Source of the DNA: Scedosporium boydii
Lineage: Eukaryota; Ascomycota; Sordariomycetes; Microascales; Microascaceae
Direction: 5' to 3'
NCBI GenBank assembly: GCA_002221725.1
Contig: NJFT01000197.1
Location: forward strand, 1 to 64,000
DNA: 64,000 nucleotides
This document shows positions 11,958 to 23,823 of the stretch, one piece after another. The stretch's first letter is position 1. The number at the start of each line of letters is the position of its first letter. The position numbers and the translations under genes are program-made. The notes beneath the pieces were generated by a model. The model saw only the letters and a list, made by a program, of their open reading frames with translations. It ran no database searches and was not told the origin of the DNA.

Positions 11958-12684
11958 ATGATGTCGTCTCCACAATTGAGGGCCAGCACGGCGCATGCCA
12001 AAGCTCGACGCGTCCTCACCTCGGATCTCACCTGGCTTCTGGGCCTCATGTCTCCCCAGCTTTCTCAACGCCCTCGAGGAATATGAGAGGATCTTGCCGT
12101 CGTCGCATGATCCGGGCTTCGACTTCTTGAAAATGGTCACTCTGAAATACAGTGCCGCCGACTCGACGTCCCTTATCGTCCATGCGCGACCCATCGACCG
12201 GAGAGCCTCCTTCGTCCTGGGCACGACGTTAAACTGCCCATTAATGGTGCATAGACCTTGGATATCCTCCCCCCAAGGGGTTTTGTATGCATTCATGACA
12301 GACGACATCTTTTGATGATCATGACTTCGCCGTCGACGACTTTTACGCGTCAATGCCTGGTAAGCGCTTTCTTTCCTTCAACCCCCCCAAATCCTCACTC
12401 CCATTTGGTCTGTTTTTCTTTCTTGTGTGTCCTGACTTATGCTAACGACTCTCTAGTTTGGACTTAATAGATTCTGTCAAGGAGCCACAGTACAGGATGT
12501 CGGCATGCCTTATGACTTGTTTATTGGCAACGAGGGTACGTCGGTTAGAACAGCGGGCACATGTCCATAACGACTCCAATTCCTTTGGATTTCGTCACGT
12601 GAAAAGAAGGATAGAACGGAAAGAAAAGAAAAGTACGACTGGAACGCTTTCGAATATATTAAGGATCTTTGTCTCACGATCTGA
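11958..12684 (+). pseudogene. Possible broken gene of unknown family, several +1 shifts
   Basis: Coding-like segments follow one another in different frames. An ATG at 11958 opens MMSSPQLRASTAHAKARRV and LTSDLTWLLGLMSP; dropping one C from the CCCC near 12055 continues into SFLNALEEYERILPSSHD and LNCPLMVHRPWISSPQG. Dropping one T from the TTTT at 12310-12313 continues into DDHDFAVDDFYASMP. An intron (12360-12456) leads to GLNRFCQGATVQDVGMPYDL, again one base out of phase. A second intron (12536-12628) keeps phase and ends in EKYDWNAFEYIKDLCLTI with a stop at 12684. I do not recognise the protein. Three shifts suggest a pseudogene or local sequence error; chance cannot be excluded. Confidence 0.35.
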
Positions 12685-13982
12685 ATGATATTTCGAGTAA
12701 GTTCTTCCCAAGCTCCCGTTTTCTCTGACTCGATCTGAAGAGTTCTCAAACTGACTCACTCCTAGATATACGAATTTAAGAATTTTAAGATGCTAGAGAA
12801 GACCGGAGCGGTCCTCCTTTGGTCGGCCCAATGGGTTAATACGGCCGAGGACTAATGGCTGGTCCTCGGTATGACGTTAAAAGGCCGGTCCTGGGACCAA
12901 GTGCGACTGAGGGGGGAATGTTCCAGCCGAGCGATGCCTCTGCCAAGGCGAAGCGACATGAACTTGGGCTTCATACCATTGCCACCTCGGGTGGTATCTG
13001 ACGGAGATCACTTCGTTGGTTTGTTTTTCCTTCCTTAGTCGTCCATATGGGCCCGGACTCTGGGCTGGTGGTGTCCCCCGCATAGTCATTTTACCCACGC
13101 TCGGCCCTGGGCAGTAGGGGGAATGACTAGGGATGGACCCCAGAATGGATGGTGGCTTCGTGTTGGGTGTGTATGGCTCGTTGGTCTTGATCCTTGAACC
13201 CAAGTGGTATTCCTATGAGAGTATTGCTTGATAGCGGATGACCTTCCCGTCACTCTCAGAAGTGATGGTTAGCTTGTCTGATAACCTCTAAGCGACGAAC
13301 CTTTCTGAAGGAGATAAGCGCGATAGTAAGGGCGAGAAGCCAAGAGCACGAGGCATGTATGCCAAGTTTTTTTACTCGTGCGAGCGCCTCTTCTCGCTAC
13401 TTTGCTCCGGAGCCAGCGTCTCGGACTCGGCCGAGGAGGTTCGACTGCATGCCGCGTGAACAAACACCACAAGGTCGACACAATAAGTCGGGAGAAAAAA
13501 CAAAGACAGAGGAGGAGATAAACCGCTGCTCCACCGCTTGAGCTATGGTATCCCCAGTCTTCCTCCGGCACCGTCGACTACGTGCCAAATGGGCATGCAA
13601 ATCGCTTACAGGGCGGGACGCCAATGATGCGTAGAGCAGGGCTGGTCGCGTCTCCTGGGGGCAGTCTAGCGCATACATGTCGTGCTGTGACCCCAATGCT
13701 CATCAATGACCGGGAGCTTTTGGACCCGACGCGTGGAACTGCCGCACTGGCTTGACAAGGGGGGATAATCGGGTGGGGGATTTGTATCCAGGTGGAGATG
13801 CCGTTCTTTGATTCTCTTCTAGTTTTAGTTTGCTGGGTATTCTTAAATTCAAGCCCGATCCTGTCCCCCATCTTATGAAGTCCATTGATGCTCGTGATAA
13901 TTTGTTTGTTTCGCCTCTAGAATCATTACTCGATATGCTATGACCAAGACAATCTCGTCTAGACTACATTAAAGAAGTATTG
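12685..13982. other. Intergenic region
   Basis: About 1.3 kb with only short open frames on either strand (longest about 108 codons) and no family resemblance. It covers the 3' side of the molybdenum cofactor sulfurase gene. Confidence 0.45.
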
Positions 13983-16561
13983 TCATCCACCAGAGTCTGC
14001 GTAGACTAGATCACCAACGGAGATAGTTGTACCAGCCTCTATCTCATCACCCGCAGGTTCGAGACAGACGTGCACCCCGAACGGCACCTTCCCCTCGACT
14101 CTCCTTGTCCTAGCTAACGTAACGAACGGCTCCTCCCCGCGTTCCCCTTTATCCTGATCTACGCAGACCATCTGGCATCTAAAACACTTCCCAAGAACTC
14201 GAAACGCGCTCTGTCTACCAGCCTCCTCGTCATCACCAGTGGGCCCAATGGTGATACCGCGCCACGACTCTTCCGAGAAGGCAGGCAAAGGTCGAGAATC
14301 GGCCGCTGGACCAATAACAATGTTCGGTCGGAATTGGGTGGGCGGTATGGGTTCATGCGTGGCGGCAAGAGAGGCGTTGAGAGAGGAGACACTCGGGGTG
14401 TGGACGAGGAGGATGGGGCTCTCGTTGGAGAGGAGGATAGGTACTGAGGGTTCCGAGTCGGATTCAGGCGGGCTCGGTAAGCCGGGGAAAGTCCCCGGTA
14501 TGCACATGGATCCGTTATCGTCCCTTGGCTGGCGAGGACTCTTCTTCCTCGCTGGGCCCGCCGCCTTAGAGGATCGCGTGCTTCGGCCTTGGCCGCCAGG
14601 TGGGAAGCGTGTGAGGAGGCAGGGGACGCCGAGGATGGAGGAGAAGAAATTGGTGATTTCGGGTGAGGTGTAAGCTTGGGCTGTGATGCTCTCGCCACAT
14701 ACCCTCGAAGATAACATACGGAATGTGTCATCAGTAGGGGAGGCATCTGCGTTCCCGGAGAGGGAGACGGATATCGCATCGGGAATGCCCTTCGGCTTCT
14801 CGCCCTGATAGGATATCCAGAGGAGATTGCTGGTGAAGTCAATTCTAGGCTTTATGAGGGCCATCTTAGGATACCGCTTTTGCCCCAGTGCTTGGCCGGA
14901 GCCATGGTGGACTAGACACCACTCCCGATCCCAGGCAAGGCCTTCCCGTTTAACCTTCCATGAGGTACCAGGAGGAATATGATATCCTCCGCAGCTCTTG
15001 ATAGGATAGACAACAACGCTCTTCACTTCTAGCCGAACAGACAGCCGTTCTGCGCTTACCATCGAGAGTGAAACAGGTTCTGCTAAGGCCTCCTCGCAAA
15101 AGAACTCCGAGATAAACTGCACGAACCGATCAACATCTGATTCGATGCTCATAGCCCCCAAGCTGGCCCGTATTATGCCCGTCGGCTTTCCAGCAACAAC
15201 GTCATGGTGGCCGCCACACCTAATTCCGGACGAATAGTTCCTCCTCACCTCCCAGGGGGTCAAGCCGAGGGCCGCTGTTACGCCGCCGGGGCTGCAGACA
15301 CCTCCGGTACGGATATGGACTTTCTTCAAGGCCGCCAGTTTCTCGATTTCGCCGAGGCCGACCCATTCTCCCTTGCTGTCCTGGATATTGAATGCTATCA
15401 CGGGCCCAGCTCCCAGAGGCCTCTCCTCCTCGATGTGGGAGAGGTCCGGGGAGTAGATTGTGCAAACAGGACGACCGTTGTAGTGCCGAAGAGATGCTAG
15501 TCCGGCAAAGAGTCGGTTACGAAGATGGGTAGTGTGCAAAGAGACCTTAGATATCGAACCGAATTGCTCCTCGTACACATCAAGAGCGGAGTCGAGAGCG
15601 ATAATGTTATGAACGGGTAGTGTCCCATCCTCTAATTGCTCGTGGAGGAACTGGCTTTTGCGTACGTGCCACTGCTCCCGCTCGCAGGATACCATATCAA
15701 CGGTGCCGCCACCAAAGTACCTGCGGTAGCGGAAGACGTGGGAAGCGGATTTTCTAACGATCAGCGCCCCGAGGTCTGGGAATCCAAAAATCTTGTACAG
15801 ACTAACGGCAATGAAGTCAGGTGAACATTTGCCTTGACTCAGATTCAAGGGCGATGTGGCAGCGTATGAGGCAGCATCTAAGAGCACGTATACCTCACGG
15901 GACTTCGATGATACGGCGGCCCTCAGATCCGCGGTCCAGGATAGCGGGTAGCGGCGTCCATCCATATGAGATTGGGCAGTATACGTAAAGAGCAGGGGTA
16001 AGGAGTCATTGTGCTTGCTCTCTCCCAAAGGAGCCGCTTTACCCGAGATCCAGTCCTCGACTGCACTGTCGTCGAGACAACGACTTGTTTCCGCCTCCTC
16101 TCTTATACCAACGGCGCTCGTGTGGGCCGCCTGATGGTATGCGTACGCAAAGCCACCAGGGGCTGCCCTGAAAGCTTCGGCGACTAACTTCATAGCGGCC
16201 GTGGAGTTTGGGACAAAGACTAGGTCGAAGTCGGCAGGCTCAGCGCCGAAGAAGGTAAGGAGCCGTAGTCGGACATTCTCTACTCGGGATGCAGATAATT
16301 GGGAAGATAACGAGAGAGAGTGAGGGTTTCCGAGGAGATTTGACATCATATCTCGAGTGAACCCCTCCATGAGCGATTGGGAGTAAAGGGTGGTACCAGC
16401 ATGGTCGAGATATAAGGAGTCTACTTCTAGTGTCAGCGGGCTGGTTGGTACACCATTGACATAAAACGGGAAGTTTGTAAGTTTATACCTTTCAGCATAG
16501 GAAACTCCCTGTCCCGAAAGGCCTCCACATTGGAGTTATAGCCAGACCGTGTGGCCATCAT
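13983..16561 (-). CDS. hxB: Molybdenum cofactor sulfurase (HxB type)
   Basis: Model complement(join(13983..16423,16489..16561)), 837 residues, close to Aspergillus HxB. Exon 1 codes MMATRSGYNSNVEAFRDREF and PMLK; exon 2 begins VDSLYLDHAGTTLYSQSLM, a classic start for this family. The N-terminal half is a NifS-like class V aminotransferase fold: the pyridoxal-phosphate lysine is K235 in SLYKIFGFPDLG, and the persulfide-carrying cysteine is C401 in RTGGVCSPGG. From about residue 490 a MOSC N-terminal domain (VKSVVVYPIKSCGGYHIPPG) leads into the MOSC domain, with a Pro/Ser-rich insertion around 14340-14560. The enzyme adds the terminal sulfur to the molybdenum cofactor needed by xanthine dehydrogenase (purine hydroxylase) and aldehyde oxidase. 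Two ATGs in tandem (16561 and 16558) are equally good starts. It is divergent from cdc6. Confidence 0.95.
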
Positions 16562-17389
16562 GCTAGAAGTTAGATTGAGATGTTGCTGAATTACTCTCTC
16601 CTCTTACCAGGCCTCAAACAGCGCCGGGCAGAGTGGAGGCGCTGGGAATCGGAAGCCTCTGGAGGTCTATCGGGCAGCTATAGAACAAAAGACGGCCATC
16701 ACAACACCCGCCCTCGCACTCTTGTAAAATATGTAGAGTGCAGAAGACGCCAATTAGCTGAAGCAAAGCAAGACCATAAGTAAGGTGTAGGTTACATCAT
16801 CCAGGGACTTATCCACGGCCGCTTTCGTCGAGGGACAGTAAGTGGCGATAGATAAGTGAGAGGCCCAAGCTACTCCGCCGGTCAACTCCGGGCGGAAGCG
16901 ATGGAAAGCGCCGAAGTGAAGGAGTTAAAAATTGTACCCAATACAAAAGGTACAGTTCTCGGATTATTTTGGTACTGTCCAAAAGACCTCCAGCAATTGC
17001 TGGCACTGTATTACATAATTGCACCTCCTGGTCGCGAAGTACCCTACGCGCCAGCGCGGGAAGGAGCCCATGGCCCGAGCGCCGACTAGGGGTTTAATTG
17101 CTAGACCACGCGTGTCAGAGCAAGTCCTTTAAGTGGTACGCGCTGAACGCGACACCTTCCCGTCACCACGCGGTACAAGATGATTCTGGGTGGATCCCCA
17201 TTAAATACCTGGTATCTCCAATTCCTCCTTGTACATTGTACGTACTCCAACAACATCCCTCTTCCTCCTCCATTCTAACTTCCTCAATTCTGGATATCGC
17301 GACAGTTGTTTATACCAAGAACTGTATTCTTCCTTCTTCATTCCACTGTACATACCTTTAGGAAGTGGACACTCTTTATCACATACACA
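16562..17389. promoter_or_regulatory. Shared promoter region of hxB and cdc6
   Basis: About 830 bases separate the two divergent starts. The cdc6-proximal part is rich in CGCG words: TACGCGCCAGCGCGGG near 17045, an exact ACGCGT at 17108-17113, and TACGCGCTGAACGCGA near 17138. No other gene fits here. Confidence 0.55.
17108..17113. promoter_or_regulatory. MluI cell-cycle box (MCB) candidate upstream of cdc6
   Basis: An exact ACGCGT lies 277 bases before the cdc6 ATG. In yeasts this hexamer binds the G1/S factor MBF, and cdc6/cdc18 is a classic MBF target. A second exact copy is at 17510-17515, inside cdc6 intron 1. Confidence 0.5.
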
Positions 17390-19320
17390 ATGCCTCGCAG
17401 CACCCTCGGAAAGAGGACTCGGAGTGGTGTCGAAAAAGGTAGGCTCATATCTCGCTTTTCCAGAGGACCCGATCCTTCCAAGCAAAAGCCCACCAAGAAT
17501 TAGTATCTAACGCGTGGAGAACAGAGGTGGTGATCAATCCTCCCCGAAAGAGGACCCGCCGGAGCACAGCCAAGTACGATGTCGACGATGTCGAGAATGA
17601 CGAAAACTACGACCCTCGCAACACGCAGGACGACTCGGAGGATGAGGACTCCTACCGACCTTCGCCCACCAAGCGGATGGTCCGAACCAAGGCCTCGCCT
17701 TCCAAACCCGTACCCGTCACTCCTCAGACCCCACGATTCCGCGATGCTCTTGGTCGATCTCCAGCGACTCCCAGGCACGTGGTGATGTCGGCTGGCAAAT
17801 TGTTCAGGCGATCCACTCCCCACACCCCACTCTCACCTTCTCACGCTCCTACAGTTTACCACACCGCGAGGCAGCTGTTTGCTCGGGGTGCCGATGCAGG
17901 CCAGTTGGTAGGAAGGGAGGATGAGCGTGCACAGCTTGAGGCTTTTATGCGGCGACTAAACTCCTCGAACCCCCATGGCTGCTTGTACGTCAGTGGCCCA
18001 CCTGGTACCGGAAAGAGTGCCATGGTTCAGGACACGACTAAGGAGGTTGCCAATACTACCGGCATCACGTATACCTACATCAATTGCATGAGCATCAAGT
18101 CATCCAAAGATCTTTATGCTACGCTTCTGGATTCGTTAGACCAAGATAAAACAGCAACCACGGAGGCCGACGCGATGAAGTGCCTCGAGAAAATGTTCAT
18201 TCAAAAGAGGAAGAAGTCAACGCAGACGTATCTCGTCGTTCTTGATGAGATTGACCACATTCTAACCATGGGACTGGAGAGTCTCTACCGCATGTTCGAG
18301 TGGTCCCTGCTGAAGCAGTCACGTCTTGCGCTCATCGGCATTGCCAACGCCCTCGATCTTACCGACAGATTTCTCCCGCGGCTCAAGGCAAAGAACCTCA
18401 AGCCCGATCTGCTCCCGTTCCTTCCGTACACCGCTCCGCAGATCAAGAACATTATCCTCACACGACTGAAGAGCGTTATCGCAGCGGACTCGACGCAGCC
18501 AGACTACGTTCCATTCATTCACCCTGCCGCCATCGAACTCTGCTCCCGAAAGGTATCGAATCAGACAGGTGACCTACGAAGAGCCTTCGAGATCTGCCGG
18601 CGTGCACTGGATATGATTGAGGCGGAAACGAAGTACAAATTTGAGCTCGAAGCCAGGGAAACGATGCTTCAGATGACCCCATCGCGGAAGGTGCTCGGAG
18701 AGACGTGTAACGAATCATCTCCCCGCCAGGGTGGACGACCTCAGAGCGTCAGTCAGCTGGTGGCCAGCTCGTTCAAGGCACTCAGCGCCGAGACGGCGCC
18801 ACGAGCTTCGATTTCGCACTTGAACAAGGTCACCTCCGCAGCATTCAGCAACGGCACGAATCAACGACTAAAGACTCTTAACCTGCAGCAAAAGGCGGCA
18901 CTCTGCGCACTGGTAGCTTTCGAAAAGAGGAACAGGGCAAACCAAACGACAACCAACCTGCCAACTCCCTCGAAGTCCGCAACCCTCGCGCCCACGGTGA
19001 AGATGCTTTTCGATGCCTATTGCCGGCTCTGCAAGAGCGATTCAGTCCTTCACCCACTCTCCAGCTCAGAGTTTAGGGAGGTTGTCGGAAGCCTCGAGAC
19101 TCTTGGTCTCATCACGGACGTGGATGGCAAGAAGGGTGGGCTGGTGATCAACCAAACACCCAGCAGGAGGGGACGATGGAACGGCTTGGCCAACACGGGA
19201 GAAGAGAAGCGGGTGGCTAGCTGCGTTGGGGAAGAGGAGGTTGAGCAAGCAACGGATGGCATTGGAGCGGGAATCTTGAAGAGCATTCTTAATGGCGACG
19301 CACTGGAGGACGACTACTGA
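17390..19320 (+). CDS. cdc6: DNA replication licensing factor Cdc6/Cdc18
   Basis: Model join(17390..17438,17525..19320), 614 residues. Exon 1 codes MPRSTLGKRTRSGVEK; the 86-base intron (GTAGGC...ACAG, TCTAACG branch site) keeps phase into EVVINPPRKRTRR. The N-terminal region is basic with clustered CDK-type sites (SPTKR, TPQTPR, SPATPR, TPHTPLSP) and nuclear-localisation-like KRTRR. The AAA+ core shows Walker A GPPGTGKS at 174-181, Walker B VVLDEIDHI, and the GIANALDLTDRFLPRL segment; a C-terminal winged helix ends in LEDDY. Cdc6 joins the origin recognition complex in G1 and loads the Mcm2-7 helicase with Cdt1. The CDK sites suggest control by phosphorylation, and the ACGCGT boxes suggest G1/S transcription. 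Confidence 0.95.
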
Positions 19321-19803
19321 TAGAGGAAGAACAGTGGAAAGCTAGAAGCAGGGCGGAGTCACTATTGGTAACCAAACGGAGGTGAAACTTTGACATTGTA
19401 CAATACCCACGGTGGAATTGCATTAGACTGGACTGTAGATAGGCGTTTGGAGCATTGCATGGTCGATACATGGTTTGGGAGTACATGAAGGAAATGGAAG
19501 AATACACTATATTTCAATGCGAAGAAAGAACGATAACCTCTATGCTCCGTCGTGTCGAATCCACTCGACCCGGCATGGCCATAGTTACTGGGACCTTTGA
19601 TTTGACCTTCCCATTCAAGGCGGATCTTATCATGATGATGAATCTCTATGCAGTAGCGGGATATCAGCCTGGAGGCACTTTGCCTTGTGGGGAAAGTGAA
19701 CGTCGGAAAGGTGGAGGGGGGGCATTGTGGGAGAAGGTGCGCTGGTGATGCCAGGATATCACTAGGATCAACGTAATAATGCACACGATGCATGCGTCCA
19801 AAT

Positions 19804-19857
<54 letters not shown>

Positions 19858-21283
19858 CCCCGTAGGGGCCATGGAAGTGGCATATAAACAATAAACGCAA
19901 GCATGGACGGCATCACAGGACTGTCGGCCGAGATGGAGTTGATTTGAAGCCCGAGGTATTCGAGAAGAACCCCTACAGAAGAAGTAAGGGCCTTCCAGGC
20001 GACTTAAATCATTGCATGCAGGAGATCCGACATCAATTACGTACAAGGAGAAGAAGGATCCCTGCTGTCCAATCCACGGTCCAGTCTGCGGTTCATCCGA
20101 TCTAGAGCGTAGCAATAGCTCGGCTCGGTTAAAGGAGAGTCCATGTTGCTGCCCTACAAAGTGCAGCCTATACACTACGAAATACAGGCAGGCAATGTTA
20201 ATACCCATGTTCGAGTTGGTGGTAGTCAAACTGTCAGTCCATGCCGATCAGGACTTGGGTAGGCAGCTTAGCAAAGGACTGACACACAGACAGGCGTTCC
20301 TGCTGCTTTCCTGCTGCCCTAGTTTTGCCAACACTAGTAATTAGAACTCGCTGAACATCAAAATGGAAATTGGAAGTTGGAAGCGGCCTTGATTCTTGAG
20401 ACCCTGCGGAAGTGAAAATCCAATCAATACGGTAATACTGAGGTACTTCGTGCATTACCGTGCATCAATAGTTTTGCAAGTACTCTGTACTCCTACTCCC
20501 GCTGTCGTGGCTGCTGCAAGTTGTGGTGTTGACGAAGTACTCTTTGTACCTTGTAACAGTCGCCGACTCGGGATCCGGCACCGTTCAAGGTTAGACTTTT
20601 CCAGAAGTCATCAGCAACAACAACCAACAAACCACAATGTTCCCCCTCGATCTTTCTCGCCTTTTTCCTTTCCTGGTTGTCCTGATCTTGGCTTTTCCCA
20701 CTTATCAATTGATCCTTGCCAAAGACAACAATCTTCAGCCTTGGTCTTGGCCTTGACCTTCAGCTTGATATCGGATGCACTCGACGACGATTTAGTGCCT
20801 ATCAAGTTATTACACACTCTTTTCTGCCCCACCACGCGTTTCTTACTCAACCAGACGCCTTTTCCTTTTTCCCCTGTTTCCTTGCCTTTTCTTGTCTTGT
20901 ATTTTCCTGCATTTCCTGCGGATTGTGTTGAACACGGAATAAATAATCAATCTCACGTGTGTTCCTCTGTAAATTGTAACATCCGTCGCATCCGCTGCAC
21001 CGGCCTGTTTCACCAGCTCGGCCGGTTGAATTGCCAGCAAAGCCCACGCCAGACTCCACGGCGCATCCTCCCCTTTGCCCCCCGCCAATCTACCTCGAAC
21101 CTGTCCCCCGGCGAAAGGCCACCAAGCCTTGGCTCCTACGACATCAAATTCTCGCTCCCCTCCGCCCTCTATTTCTACGCGCTCCCGTCGAATTTCCTGT
21201 CCTCGACCTCGTCCACCACCGCCGCCCTCCCCCCCCCTTCCGCGCTTCCCACCACACTCGCCAACCCTTTCATCCGATCGGGG
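19321..21283. other. Intergenic region and leader of the PalF-like gene
   Basis: About 2 kb. The last 888 bases (20396-21283) form a stop-free frame continuous with the arrestin gene but without any in-frame ATG, so it is read as a long pyrimidine-rich 5' leader. Two TACTTCG/CGAAGTA words occur at about 20444 and 20532. Confidence 0.5.
19804..19853. repeat. (CA)n(GA)n microsatellite
   Basis: Compound dinucleotide repeat: about eight CA units followed directly by about seventeen GA units, in the spacer downstream of cdc6. Confidence 0.95.
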
Positions 21284-23823
21284 ATGGGCCCCTTCTCCCG
21301 ATCGTCGCCAGAAGACAACTCGTCCTCCTCTAGTCGCTCCCTTTTCAACCGGTTCACCATCCCTCTGCGATCCGCCGTCAAACGTAACTCGGAAGACTTC
21401 TTTCACATACGCGCCGACGAACCCCACCGCACCTACTCCTCCGGTGACCATGTCCACGGAGCCGTAATACTCGTCGTCACGAAACCCTTTCGCATCACCC
21501 ATCTCGTCGTCTCACTCCATGGTTTCGTCCGCGTCTGGAAGAGCCCCTCCGCCGTTTCTGACCGCCCCATCCCCCCGGGCACGTCGCGGGATCAGTTCCC
21601 CTCGAAGGGGTACGCGTCGCTTTTCCAGGATGAACAAGTGCTCAGCGGCGATGGGAGGCTAGATGTCGGAAGATATGAGTTCAAGTTCGACTTGGTATTT
21701 CCCGACAAGATAGACCTACCCAGTAGCATCGACGTATGTGCCCCAGACAGATCTCGGCTGCCAGGCGCGCCCGCGTCCACGCCCTCCTTTTTGCTCGAAG
21801 CTAACTTAAACATGCATGATCCCTATAGTTCGAGCGAGGCACCGTCTCCTATAATATTGTGGCCACCCTAACACGACCGACTACGATCTCCCCCACTGTG
21901 CACTGCGACCGGAAGGTATCGTTGGTTGAGAAGGTGGACGTTGGGCTTTTACCACCGCCCCGCCCGCGCATCATATTTTTAGAGCCCATCTCGAGAAAGA
22001 CGCGACGGAAAAAGACAGCCAGTCGCAACGACCGTGCGGTGCTGCAGAGAGAACCGACGATCGAGCCCTCCTCTGATGCAGACTCTGTTGATCCGTCCAT
22101 ACTATCGGAAGACGCTACGCAAGAACCACAGCCGATAGCTCCCCAATCGAGCAACGAACACACAGACACGAGGAGTATTGTGAGCGGAGATAGCAACTTT
22201 ACCGGCAGCACAGGCCCAAGCTTGCCGGCTACCGAGGTCCTGTCGCAGACCTCGAGCCCGGCTATAGCAAGGAGCGTGAGTCTCGCCAAGCTCCAGGCTG
22301 TCGACGCAAAGACGATTACTACGACCATCGAGCTGCTCAAAGGCGGGTGTCTTCCTGGTGATACAATCTCTGTGAGGATAACAGTGCAGCACATCAAGCG
22401 CGTGAGGAGCATGCATGGCGTTATTGTGACCTTGTACAGGCAGGGACGGATAGACCCTACGGCACCATCAACCACGACCCCGAATTCGCCTAACACTGGC
22501 ACCGGCCTTGCATCGTCCGGGAGTGATCGTCTGTCAAGATCAAGGACAAGCCTTAGTCTGTCCCTCTCGAATAAGTCTTCGCCGAGTGTCTACCGCAAAG
22601 ACCTATGTCAGTCCGTGGTGCCCCTCATTATCGACCCTGTATCACTCAGCACAAACGTCACAGTGTCGGTAAAAGTGCCCGAGAATTCGTTTCCGACGAT
22701 AAAGAATGTCCCCAACGACATGATCAGTTTTAGGTACCATTTGGAAGTCGTTGTCGACCTCGGCGGCCGATTGGATGGTCAGTTTCAAAGCAGCGGATCA
22801 TCGGCAACCAGATTCGGGTCCATCGGCACGGGTGGGAACTCTGCGAATGGAGGGAATTCGATGTATACTTCGTGGTCGACCAACATTATCAATACGGAAA
22901 ATTTGCGGCGCGAGAAGGGCGTGATATACGACGGGTTGGAGATCATTGTGGGAACCTTGGATAGCACCCGGTTACGAAGCAAGACGAATTCACGGAGGGC
23001 ATTCCACCATCCTAATGCTTCATCTACGAGCCAGGATGATGGGTCTCTATCTTTGAGGAATGACAGGCAGGGCCCAATGAGCACCAACGGGGTTGACGAC
23101 TATTCATCTCCGCGACTGCCGACAAATAACAATTATCTAGCCGCGCCGTCATCACCGGTGCCAGAAGGACAATACGCCCAAGCTCCTAGCCACCCTCCCC
23201 CGCCTAGCCCTCCACCTCCTCCGCCTCACACGACCCATCCTGACGGGCAGTCTGAACCCCCAACACCAGTATATGTTCCGCCTCCAGTCGTCCCGGACGA
23301 GAGTAACCTCACGGAAAAAGAAAGAGTGCGTTTACAAGAGCAAAGGCTGTTGCCAAGTCAGCCGCCTGGTGAATCGTCGGAACCCGGGCCCTCTACGTCA
23401 GCGTCTGCTCCCTTAGAGGACAATATATACGATGCCGACAACTCGTGGGCCCCTTCTGACGCTCCTCCTGGCCCGTTGCCGGACGCTGTTGAAGATCCGC
23501 ACGCTCCGTCTGCACCCACACTGGACGATATCGACCCAGGGGCCCACCGACCGAGCCAACCGAGCCAACCTGACGGTAGCAGTGATAAACAGGAACTGGA
23601 GCGTCAGCGGCTCCTCAACGAAGCGAGTGCGCCGCCCGACTTTCCCGATGACTGCCAACCGTCCAGCAGTAGTTCGGCACCTAGGCCCTCGACTGATGAG
23701 CCGTCAGCGCCGGTCCTTGCGGATGAGGATGAGTATGGGGCGCATTATTCGTATAGTAATGTAGCGGGGCCGTCTAACCAGGGACATGGTAATTCGGAGC
23801 CGCTGCCGCGGTATGAGCGATGA
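21284..23823 (+). CDS. palF: Arrestin-like protein of the PalF/Rim8 type (ambient pH signalling)
   Basis: Model join(21284..21733,21829..23823), 814 residues; intron GTATGT...TATAG keeps phase (SSID then FERGTVSYNIVATL). The N-terminal arrestin domain contains FHIRADEPHRTYSSGDHV and FRITHLVVSLHGFVRVWKSP, very like PalF/Rim8; the C-terminal arrestin domain contains TITTTIELLKGGCLPGDTIS and SFRYHLEVVVDLGG. The tail is Pro/Ser-rich with an SPVP motif at 592-595 and two PSAP motifs at 710-713 and 775-778. In yeast Rim8 and Aspergillus PalF the arrestin binds the PalH/Rim21 sensor and recruits ESCRT-I (Vps23) through such motifs to activate PacC/Rim101. The start is the first ATG of the frame. Another ART-type arrestin is possible but less likely. 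Confidence 0.85.

Noticed and set aside
13480..13565. tRNA-like D-arm on the minus strand (GCTCAAGCGGTGGAGC)
   Set aside because: The D-arm and preceding TA look right, but there is no GTTCNANNC T-arm within 90 bases and no matching 3' acceptor strand.
14239..14673. 144-codon plus-strand frame inside the molybdenum cofactor sulfurase gene
   Set aside because: Shadow frame opposite a well-supported exon.
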